The notes beneath the pieces were generated by a model that saw nothing but the letters and a program-made list of their open reading frames with translations, searched no databases and was not told the DNA's origin. This document shows positions 1 through 6,683 of a stretch of DNA of 28,748 bases, in pieces; position 1 is the first letter of the stretch; each line of letters begins with the position of its first letter. The stretch lies in assembly GCA_964489215.1 (NCBI GenBank), contig CAZAYB010000010.1:1-28748 (forward strand), given 5' to 3'. The translations under genes and the position numbers were made by a program. Origin of the DNA: CAZAYB01 sp964489215 (GTDB lineage: Bacteria > Planctomycetota > Phycisphaerae > Sedimentisphaerales > Anaerohalosphaeraceae).

Positions 1-81
1 TAGTACAAGATCATTGGCATTAAACTGGAAGAATAATATTTAATTATGTTTTAAGAGAGAAAAATTTTTCAAAAAAATAAC

Positions 82-112
82 TTGACATAATTGTTTAAAA
101 TGTTACTATAAG
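82..112 (+). promoter_or_regulatory. Candidate sigma70-type promoter upstream of the PEP-CTERM gene
   Basis: A perfect TTGACA -35 box lies at 82-87. It is followed either by TACTAT at 104-109 (16-base spacer) or by CTATAA at 106-111 (18-base spacer). The predicted start near 118 would give a 5' leader of about 160 bases before the ATG at 277. This is the best promoter match I see in any intergenic region of the window. Planctomycete promoters are poorly characterised, so this remains a consensus match only. Confidence 0.5.
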
Positions 113-123
113 CTTAGTTTAAT

Positions 124-156
124 ATTTGCGGTAATATTTGCAATGAATTTATTTGC
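124..156 (+). repeat. Three copies of ATTTGC in the leader
   Basis: ATTTGC occurs at 124-129, 136-141 and 151-156. The first two copies are part of a longer direct repeat, TAATATTTGC, at 120-129 and 132-141. The cluster lies just downstream of the candidate promoter, where a repressor or other regulator could bind, but in such AT-rich DNA chance repetition is possible. Confidence 0.3.
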
Positions 157-211
157 AAAATTAATATTCAAATAACTTATGGGTTTGAGCAAGCGATGAA
201 GCCGTCTTGAC

Positions 212-229
212 GTTAAGTGAGTGCTTAAC
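212..229 (+). promoter_or_regulatory. Short hairpin in the 5' leader of the PEP-CTERM gene
   Basis: GTTAAG (212-217) pairs perfectly with CTTAAC (224-229) around a six-base loop. It ends about 35 bases before the ribosome binding site at 265-270. It may belong to a structured leader covering roughly 180-245, which is visibly less AT-rich than the sequence before it. I cannot match it to a known riboswitch. Confidence 0.3.
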
Positions 230-264
230 CGTTGGGGTGTAATACAATAATGTTTTTTTTTTAC

Positions 265-270
265 AGGAGG
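265..270 (+). promoter_or_regulatory. Strong Shine-Dalgarno that fixes the start at 277
   Basis: AGGAGG lies six bases before the ATG at 277. The same reading frame is open from an upstream ATG at 232, but that start has no ribosome binding site and would put charged residues in front of the signal peptide. The start at 277 is therefore preferred. Confidence 0.8.
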
Positions 271-276
271 AAGAAA

Positions 277-1029
277 ATGAAGAAGTTTAGAGTTTTATGT
301 TTGTTGTGTTTGGTTTGTCTGGCCTCAAGCAGTTTTGCAGTTTACACTGCTCATATAGGTGAATCAGCAGGCAGTACTGTGTATGTTAAGGGCCCTTTGT
401 CTTCCGGTCCGGACAATTCTCCTTTGCACGAGAGTTATGATCTGATTACTCCGGGAAGCCCTAATTATCTTGGTTATTTCTACAGGTTTATCTTCTATGA
501 CGGTACGCTTCATATTGACCCGACCGGGAAAGTGGGTTTCACGGAAAAGATTTTCGGCAGCGGAAACAGTTCAAGCGGATCGTGGGGCGAGCAGTATGGT
601 ACCATTAACGTAGAGGGGTATTTAACCGGTGCAGAGATAAGGCCCTGGAAGAATGAATGTGACTATGAAGTCAATGTCTGGGGTGACGGAATGATCGAGT
701 TGAGCAGTATGTTCCGTGTAGGAGTCAGCGACGGCGGTACTAACGAGGGTTACTGCACAATCAAGGATAACGGCTTGATCAAGACAGCAGATCTGGATAT
801 CTACGGCTCAGGCAGTTTTGTTGATGTTCAGAGCGGGGAAATGCTGATACTTAACAGTAATTGGTCTGTTGATGATGTATTGGCTGAAAGCCGAATCTAC
901 AACTCAACCGGAGACTTGGTTGTAAGTACCAAAGATGTAGGCGGCGTGCTGTATACTTCTATTACTCCTGAACCGGCAACTTTGCTGCTGTTTTGTCTGG
1001 GCGGTTTTGCCTTGCGTAAAAGAAAATAG
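277..1029 (+). CDS. Secreted PEP-CTERM sorting-domain protein, function unknown
   Basis: A 250-residue exported protein. Residues 1-21 form a signal peptide (MKKF, then a Leu/Cys-rich hydrophobic core ending ASSSFA). The C-terminus is a textbook PEP-CTERM signal: Pro-Glu-Pro at 231-233, a hydrophobic stretch (LLLFCLGGFA) and a basic RKRK tail. In this system the tail is recognised by an exosortase and removed, leaving the protein at the cell surface or in extracellular matrix. The middle, about residues 25-225, is rich in Gly, Ser, Asn and aromatic residues with alternating beta-type patterns, but I recognise no catalytic motif or named domain. It stands alone between its own promoter-like sequence and a terminator-like hairpin, so it is probably monocistronic. 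No exosortase gene is in the window. The PEP-CTERM assignment is secure; the biological role is not known. Confidence 0.88.
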   Translation: MKKFRVLCLLCLVCLASSSFAVYTAHIGESAGSTVYVKGPLSSGPDNSPLHESYDLITPGSPNYLGYFYRFIFYDGTLHIDPTGKVGFTEKIFGSGNSSSGSWGEQYGTINVEGYLTGAEIRPWKNECDYEVNVWGDGMIELSSMFRVGVSDGGTNEGYCTIKDNGLIKTADLDIYGSGSFVDVQSGEMLILNSNWSVDDVLAESRIYNSTGDLVVSTKDVGGVLYTSITPEPATLLLFCLGGFALRKRK

Positions 1030-1083
1030 ATCTTTTCAGAAACCGTATTAATTTGTTTGTGTATTATAGGTATTGATGCCAAT

Positions 1084-1115
1084 CGTCCCCCGAGCTGGTA
1101 GTGGTGCGGGGGACG
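1084..1115 (+). terminator. Terminator-like GC-rich hairpin after the PEP-CTERM gene
   Basis: CGTCCCCCG (1084-1092) pairs perfectly over nine bases with CGGGGGACG (1107-1115), with a 14-base loop. It begins 54 bases after the stop codon. Only TTT follows directly, so the U-tract is short and termination efficiency is uncertain. Confidence 0.55.
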
Positions 1116-1158
1116 TTTAGCCTAAGCATTTGAATAATTGAGCGATCCATTTAAAGCG

Positions 1159-1188
1159 TCTGCAAAATGCAATTGTAATTTTAGCAGA
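1159..1188 (+). promoter_or_regulatory. Long imperfect dyad just upstream of the LacI-family gene (candidate operator)
   Basis: TCTGC at 1159-1163 is mirrored by GCAGA at 1184-1188, with AAA (1165-1167) mirrored by TTT (1180-1182) inside. The core holds a perfect palindrome, CAATTG, at 1170-1175, offset by one base from the centre of the outer arms. It ends 23 bases before the GTG start at 1212. LacI-family repressors commonly autoregulate through dyads in this position, so this is a reasonable operator candidate. It could equally act as an RNA hairpin. Confidence 0.4.
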
Positions 1189-1211
1189 GTTTATATTCAG
1201 AAAGGTTTGAA

Positions 1212-2255
1212 GTGAGAGGTAAATCTGCGACAGTAAGTTTAAGAGAAATTGCCAATGAGACCAATCTCTCAATTACTACAGTTTCCCGTGTTTTGAGGAA
1301 ACAGGGTGAGATAAGTGACCAAACAAGAGATAAGGTATTAAAAACCGCCAAAAGGCTCAGGTACAGGCCCAACATGCTTGTTCAGGGCATAAGAACTGGC
1401 AAAACCCACACTATAGGAGTAATGGTTCCGCCTTATGACTCCTATTGGGTTAATGTTCTTAACGGTATTCACGATGAATTAACCTCAGAGGATCATGTTT
1501 TTATTAACGCATGGTGCAATCACACAAACGGGGACTGTTCTTACAGTGATATGCTTTTGGATCAGCTGCACAGGCTTATAGACAGAAGAGTTGACGGTAT
1601 TATTTTATGGGCTCATCTGGCACCTTTATATAATGAGTATGTTGTCGAAGAACTGGAGGCTCGAAATCTTCCGGTTGTTACCATAGACCATGAACTTCCT
1701 TTTGCAGATTCAGTAGAGACAGACGAAAAACTTGGAGCTTCTCTTGCCGCAGGTCACCTGCTTGAACTTGGTCATCGCAATATAGCCCATCTTGGGTGGG
1801 ATCAATCTTATAAATGGGCCCAGCTTAGAAGAACTTATTTTGAAAAGGAGATTGCCGAGGCAGGTGCAAAATGTACAACGGTTTGTACTGAAAATGATGA
1901 TGATGTTCCTTCAATTACGAAACGTCTGTTGTCAGAAAACCCTGATATAACGGCGATTTATTCATGCAGTGACAGAGTTGCGAAATTAATACACGAGACT
2001 TTGCTCAGCGAAAATATCAGGATACCAGAGGATATTTCTTTAGTAGGTTTTGCGGATCTGGAGTTTTCAAAGTGGACTGGGCCACCATTGACTACGATTA
2101 AACAGAATGGAATAGAGGCTGGACATTCGGCGGCTAAACTTCTCATAAGCCGATCCAGAGGAGATGTTCGTGAGGCTGATCCGAGAAGAGTTAAAATTAA
2201 ATGTGAATTGATTGTACGCGGCTCAACCGGTAAGGCCAACTGTGAGCTTCTGTAA
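1212..2255 (+). CDS. LacI/GalR-family transcriptional regulator
   Basis: A 347-residue cytoplasmic DNA-binding regulator of normal family length. Residues about 8-32 form the LacI-type helix-turn-helix (LREIANETNLSITTVSRVLR), followed by the hinge region (KRLRYRPNMLVQGIRTGKT). From about residue 66 (TIGVMVP) to the end is the periplasmic-binding-protein-like effector domain, with family features such as DGIILW, VVTIDHE, GHRNIAHLGW, DITAIYSCSD, PEDISLVGFAD and LTTIKQNG. The start is GTG, supported by AAAGG at 1201-1205, six bases upstream. A long dyad lies just before the gene, suggesting autoregulation. It is followed after 165 bases by a long co-directional glycan operon, so it most likely controls that operon in response to a sugar or oligosaccharide. 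The effector cannot be read from the sequence. Confidence 0.93.
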   Translation: MRGKSATVSLREIANETNLSITTVSRVLRKQGEISDQTRDKVLKTAKRLRYRPNMLVQGIRTGKTHTIGVMVPPYDSYWVNVLNGIHDELTSEDHVFINAWCNHTNGDCSYSDMLLDQLHRLIDRRVDGIILWAHLAPLYNEYVVEELEARNLPVVTIDHELPFADSVETDEKLGASLAAGHLLELGHRNIAHLGWDQSYKWAQLRRTYFEKEIAEAGAKCTTVCTENDDDVPSITKRLLSENPDITAIYSCSDRVAKLIHETLLSENIRIPEDISLVGFADLEFSKWTGPPLTTIKQNGIEAGHSAAKLLISRSRGDVREADPRRVKIKCELIVRGSTGKANCELL

Positions 2256-2372
2256 AGTACTTTTAAATTCGAACGAACATTTCAGACCCTGCCTCATTGA
2301 TGCAGCAATTAGATTCACTTTCGGTGTATAAATTGGTTATTAGATGCTTTAAGTAAATACTATTTTGCGTTT

Positions 2373-2398
2373 ATTACTGTAATTGATATTTTGAATAT
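2373..2398 (+). promoter_or_regulatory. Two adjacent inverted repeats before the operon (weak operator candidates)
   Basis: ATTAC-T-GTAAT (2373-2383) and ATATT-TTG-AATAT (2386-2398) are perfect short dyads directly upstream of the first operon gene at 2421. They share the heptamer TGTAATT with the dyad before the LacI gene (1174-1180 and 2378-2384). No convincing -35/-10 pair is visible here. In AT-rich DNA such short palindromes are common, so confidence is low. Confidence 0.25.
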
Positions 2399-2420
2399 AC
2401 TATGATAAAAGGGTTTTGTT

Positions 2421-5400
2421 ATGAGGTTCTATTTGTGGGTCCTGATATTATCGGTTTTCGTTGTTTTTTCAACACTTTCAATTTCTTCAGAAATTGTTTC
2501 TACAGCAGACGGCCAAGGGGGTGATACATGGCTGAATTATTATAATCAGGGAGGAAATTACGGCGAAGAAGAAAGTTTTTTGATATCCAAGGACCATGTT
2601 CCTTACATAAAGCTGGATTTTTCAGATTTTAATAATGTTTTAATTAACGACGCAAATCTGATTTTATATACCGACCCCTGTGATAATGCACTTCCAACTT
2701 ATGACTACAGTTTTGCAATTTTTGGTGTGCTTGATGGCTTTGATGCATGGGATGAGTTAAATTTAAAATATAATAATGCCCCTGTGATTACAAATCCTGT
2801 AACATGGCATCCTCTGCTTCGATATCTCGGCAGGGTCAATTATTCCAAATCTGCCCCCGGGGACTTTGTAGTTATGGAGCATACCGGCGAAGTTCCCTTA
2901 GTTGACTTTATTAATAACCGTGGCCCGGATAACCAGGTTTCACTTATAATAGCTTCAGGTGCTGTAACTGAGCAAAGATTTTTCTCGACCAAAGAGCACA
3001 ATGGAGACGGCTTAGAGGCTCCTTTCATTTCATTTGAATCAGATCCAACTTTGACTGAGTTCAATAACTGGACTGGCAGTGAAAGCAATGATTGGAACGA
3101 TGCTTTTAACTGGACGGACGAATCCGATGTATCTTCGATACCAGACAGCAATTCAATTGTTAATATTTCAGGTCAATCTAATGTGCCTGTCATTGTCAGC
3201 TCTGACGCCTGGGCAAGAAAATTATTTGTGGATTCCGGAGGGCTTAAAGTCGAAAGCGGTAAACTGACCGTCACAGACGGAGTACTTAGAATCAAAGACG
3301 GCGTTCAGGTTGATATAACAGAAGGGGAGATTGCTCTGGCGGGCAATTTTGAAGGACAAATGTGGGGTATGATCGGCGATGACCGGATTATAACTTCGAA
3401 TCCCTGTGTGCAGGAGGTGTATGCGGAGGTTGTGGATGTTAATGAAAATAACAATATCTCCGAGTGGACCTGGATCAAAACAAGAGAAAAAGAGAGAAGG
3501 CTGACTTGGGGTAATTCGATTGTAGATGCAAACGGTGTGCTGGGGCGCGCTGTGGATCCTTACCCACCCCAGGCGCGTGCTGCTCATTATTGTGTAGACC
3601 GCAGCGGAATGGTTGGTCCCGAAGTTCACATTGGTTCAATTGGAGGCGGTTCCACGGTGCCGGGTAATTATTATTATGCTTACAATATGGCTTTTGAAGA
3701 ACCGTCTGTTAAATTTAGTTTTGACGACACTTATAATCTGACTGAAATGCTCGTATGGAATTATGAGCTCAATTACGCATTTAATAAAGTACAAATAGAA
3801 TATTCTACAGATGATATCAATTACACTATCCTTCAGAACGGCATGGATGATTACTTTTATCTTGATTATGGTAATAAACTTGGGACTAAGAACGATGTAA
3901 TTGACTTTGAAGGGGCACCTGCAAAATACGTAAAAATTACTGCCGTGGGCGGTCCTGGAGTGGGTAATCACGAAATGGGAACCACCTGGGGCAGGTATAT
4001 TCTCCGTGAACTGCAGTTCCGCCATGAAGGCAAGAAGGCATGCGAGCCTTATCCCGCTAATAATGATTCCGCAGTTAACACTGATTTTGGTAATTTGATC
4101 TGGATTCCTGGTAGAAATGCAACTGTTGGTCAGAATGTGTGGTTCGGGACGAGTGCTGAGAGTATGGCTTTAATAGGTGATGAGATAGATGTATGCCAGG
4201 GTAGTATTTCGATACCGGCTGGTATAGAAATTACGAGCAACACTCACTTTTACTGGAGAGTTGATGCTGTAACTGAAAGCGGTTCAGAAGAAGGCCGACT
4301 CTGGACTTTTACAACCAGGCCTTATCTTTCATATAATCCGGGCGGCGAGGGTGTTGTATATGCGTTTGGAATTAAGACTTCGGGCGGTTCGAAAGGGTAC
4401 CTGGCAGCTAACGGCAGCGGTCTTAACGGAGACATACGTACAAGTACAAACGACACTACAATGTGGTATTGTGCAAATCCTGCAGGTGTAGGAATAACAG
4501 AGCCGGAATTATATATAGAGCTTGACAAGATTTATGATCTGGATGAGATTTGGGTATGGAATTATCCTTCCAATGGTTCGGATCCGGTCTCGGCCTGGAA
4601 AACAATAGAGATTCGTTATTCTACCGACGGCTATAACTATGAGCAATTAATGAATGGCAGCGGGTCAACATTTGTGCTTGCCCAGGGCAATCCGGACGGA
4701 ACACATGATACAGAGATACCGTTTGGGGTTCCGGCTCGTTATGTACGTATAAAGGCCATAGGAGGATCGGGAACGGGAAATTATGGTTCAGCGAACTACA
4801 GACTTTGCGAGGTTCGTTTTTATGCGAATGGGGAATATTCATCGGCTAATGCCTTTGATCCTTCTCCGGGAAATAATTTCGAGGTTGATATTTTTACAGA
4901 GCTCAACTGGAAACCGGGAACTTCAGCAGTTACAGGTCAGGATTTATGGTTCGGTCCTTCCGGTTCGATGGAAAAAATTGCTGACGACATCGGCCCTGAA
5001 GTTTCCAGTTATAGCTTTGACAGGCCTTTGGATAACAATGCAAGCTATGAATGGCGAGTAGACAGCAGGGATATTAATTCTGTTACAACCGGAGAAGTAT
5101 GGGGCTTTGATACAAAAGCCAGGCTTGGCTTTAATCCGGTTGTGGTTGGTATTGTTAATGCTGAAAGTTCGCCTGGTGATGATGGGTCTGAGGGCTTTTG
5201 GGCTGTAAATCAAAGCGGTTTGAACTATGACTATCATTACACTCATGAATATTACGGTGAATTAATAAATGGATGGTATGCCAGGAAGCCTTGGAATGTC
5301 GGGGTTACAGAGCCAACCCTTGTTGTGGAATTTGACAGGCCCTATGTACTAAATGAAATGTGGGTATGGAACCATGACGGAATGGATAATACCAATAATG

Positions 5401-5846
5401 ATCACGAGTACAATATTGCTGTAAAGGATATAAAAGTCGAATATTCTGTAGATGGTGAAAATTATTCTACGCTCGGCTCGACATATACTTTACCTCACGG
5501 CGACCCCGAAGGCTGGCATGATACGGTAATTGACTTTGGCGGTGTCTCTGCAAAATTTGTCAGGATTACCCTGCTCAGTAATTATGGATCGACCTCGTGG
5601 GGGTATAAGCTCAGAGAGTTTCGATTTTACTATGAAGTGCCCCTGTGGTCAGATGTTAATAACAGCGAAACAGTTGATTACAATGATTATTCAGTCATAG
5701 CATCGGACTGGCTTGAAGATAACTGGACGGGTGTAGAGCCGATTCCATGTCCTGGTAAACCGGACGGCGATGTTAACGGGGACTGTAAAGTTGATGCGAC
5801 GGACATAGAATGGCTTGCACTTGAATGGCTTGATTATATAAATTAA
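2421..5846 (+). CDS. Secreted DNRLRE / triple discoidin-like / type I dockerin protein
   Basis: A 1141-residue exported modular protein with no recognisable catalytic domain, probably a glycan-binding or scaffold component. Residues 1-24 are a signal peptide. About 24-215 resemble the DNRLRE beta-sandwich seen in carbohydrate-active proteins. About 216-350 contain a Trp/Asn-rich stretch (NDWNDAFNW) with a beta-helix-like ladder. Then a module of about 268 residues recurs three times. Each copy has a discoidin (F5/8 type C)-like galactose-binding fold, with VWN anchors at Trp446, Trp713 and Trp983 and 'VEYS.DG.NY' and 'KYVKI' type strands. The first two copies are followed by an FN3-like linker. 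The C-terminus carries two dockerin calcium loops, DVNNSETVDYND (from 1078) and DVNGDCKVDATD (from 1117). No cohesin is in the window. As first gene of the operon it probably attaches substrate or partner enzymes. Domain names come from pattern reading, and the dockerin is the most certain. Confidence 0.85.
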   Translation: MRFYLWVLILSVFVVFSTLSISSEIVSTADGQGGDTWLNYYNQGGNYGEEESFLISKDHVPYIKLDFSDFNNVLINDANLILYTDPCDNALPTYDYSFAIFGVLDGFDAWDELNLKYNNAPVITNPVTWHPLLRYLGRVNYSKSAPGDFVVMEHTGEVPLVDFINNRGPDNQVSLIIASGAVTEQRFFSTKEHNGDGLEAPFISFESDPTLTEFNNWTGSESNDWNDAFNWTDESDVSSIPDSNSIVNISGQSNVPVIVSSDAWARKLFVDSGGLKVESGKLTVTDGVLRIKDGVQVDITEGEIALAGNFEGQMWGMIGDDRIITSNPCVQEVYAEVVDVNENNNISEWTWIKTREKERRLTWGNSIVDANGVLGRAVDPYPPQARAAHYCVDRSGMVGPEVHIGSIGGGSTVPGNYYYAYNMAFEEPSVKFSFDDTYNLTEMLVWNYELNYAFNKVQIEYSTDDINYTILQNGMDDYFYLDYGNKLGTKNDVIDFEGAPAKYVKITAVGGPGVGNHEMGTTWGRYILRELQFRHEGKKACEPYPANNDSAVNTDFGNLIWIPGRNATVGQNVWFGTSAESMALIGDEIDVCQGSISIPAGIEITSNTHFYWRVDAVTESGSEEGRLWTFTTRPYLSYNPGGEGVVYAFGIKTSGGSKGYLAANGSGLNGDIRTSTNDTTMWYCANPAGVGITEPELYIELDKIYDLDEIWVWNYPSNGSDPVSAWKTIEIRYSTDGYNYEQLMNGSGSTFVLAQGNPDGTHDTEIPFGVPARYVRIKAIGGSGTGNYGSANYRLCEVRFYANGEYSSANAFDPSPGNNFEVDIFTELNWKPGTSAVTGQDLWFGPSGSMEKIADDIGPEVSSYSFDRPLDNNASYEWRVDSRDINSVTTGEVWGFDTKARLGFNPVVVGIVNAESSPGDDGSEGFWAVNQSGLNYDYHYTHEYYGELINGWYARKPWNVGVTEPTLVVEFDRPYVLNEMWVWNHDGMDNTNNDHEYNIAVKDIKVEYSVDGENYSTLGSTYTLPHGDPEGWHDTVIDFGGVSAKFVRITLLSNYGSTSWGYKLREFRFYYEVPLWSDVNNSETVDYNDYSVIASDWLEDNWTGVEPIPCPGKPDGDVNGDCKVDATDIEWLALEWLDYIN

Positions 5847-5856
5847 GGGTTATAAA

Positions 5857-6645
5857 GTGAAAATCAAAATAAAAGCTTTTACTCTGATAGAGTTATTGGT
5901 TGTTATTTCAATAATTGCTGTTTTGGCATCCATTTTGCTTCCTTCACTTAGGCGTGCACGTTTGATTGCACGGAGAGTTGTTTGCGGAAATTCTCTGCAT
6001 CAGAACTCTATTGCTATTGCGACTTATGCTGCGTCGGATTACAGAGGAAGACTTCCTGCGACTTATGGGTACAGGCTGGATTATATTTCCCGTGATAGCT
6101 ATTTAAATCTGAAATCAGCCATGCCCAAAACACAAAAGACCTTTGTTTGTCCTGCACATACACTCTTTAAAGAACAGGACTTAAGGGATGAGGTATTTAA
6201 TTATCCAAACCTGGACAGGGTATATCATTGGGAACCATTTCCATCAATTTATGATCACGGCGAGGGGATGTGGATAGGGTATAACTACCTTGGAGGAAGA
6301 GATTTAAAAGACTGGGACTGGGAATTTATTCCGCCAGATGCCAGTAAATGGGAATCACCCCAGAGCACAAGAGAATCCGGTAGTATGGCAGTTATGGCAG
6401 ATGTTATAGACCAGGCTTTGGGATCAGTTTTCTGGTTGGAAGCACCTCATCGAAAGGGGGGATATAAAAAGGTTTTTTATACCAGAAATCCTCCCGAGCC
6501 TGAAGCAGCTGATGTTTACGGAGGACATACTTTATATCTGGATGGTTCAGTGAATTGGTACAAAGTTGAAGATCTTTCCAAATATCCGAGGTCTAAACCC
6601 GGTAGCTATCGTTCTTATGGTTACTGGAACTGCGAAGTTTATTAA
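5857..6645 (+). CDS. Type IV pilin-like / pseudopilin protein (DUF1559-type)
   Basis: A 262-residue protein with a class III prepilin N-terminus: a short basic leader (MKIKIKA), then FTLIELLVVISIIAVL, with Glu at +5 and a hydrophobic helix. The residue before the cleavage site is Ala instead of the usual Gly, which prepilin peptidases can tolerate. The body contains PAHT, GYNYLGG and a C-terminal GGHTLYLDGSVNW segment similar to the His-to-Asp-Gly ending of planctomycete and lentisphaeral DUF1559-like proteins. The start is GTG. Its ribosome binding site AAGGG (5845-5849) overlaps the stop codon of the preceding dockerin gene, which argues for translational coupling. Proteins of this type are numerous in these phyla and often lie in glycan loci, but their function is unproven. 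It may form a short fibre or a secretion pseudopilus holding binding proteins at the surface. Confidence 0.87.
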   Translation: MKIKIKAFTLIELLVVISIIAVLASILLPSLRRARLIARRVVCGNSLHQNSIAIATYAASDYRGRLPATYGYRLDYISRDSYLNLKSAMPKTQKTFVCPAHTLFKEQDLRDEVFNYPNLDRVYHWEPFPSIYDHGEGMWIGYNYLGGRDLKDWDWEFIPPDASKWESPQSTRESGSMAVMADVIDQALGSVFWLEAPHRKGGYKKVFYTRNPPEPEAADVYGGHTLYLDGSVNWYKVEDLSKYPRSKPGSYRSYGYWNCEVY

Positions 6646-6683
6646 TTTAGCCGTAAGGCGGAAAGCCAGTTAGGTTTAACATT

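Noticed and set aside
1..43. C-terminal tail of an upstream gene
   Set aside because: A frame from 2 to 43 ends in TAA and could be a gene tail, but it is far too short to recognise.
181..245. Possible cyclic di-GMP (GEMM-I) riboswitch in the PEP-CTERM leader
   Set aside because: Some fragments look similar (GCAAGC, then GACGTTAAG), but the conserved GGGACGCAAAGC core and the downstream receptor helix are not present.
2256..2420. A clear sigma70 promoter for the operon
   Set aside because: TATACT and TATGAT hexamers exist near 2396-2406, but no acceptable -35 box stands at the right distance. Only weak dyads can be reported.
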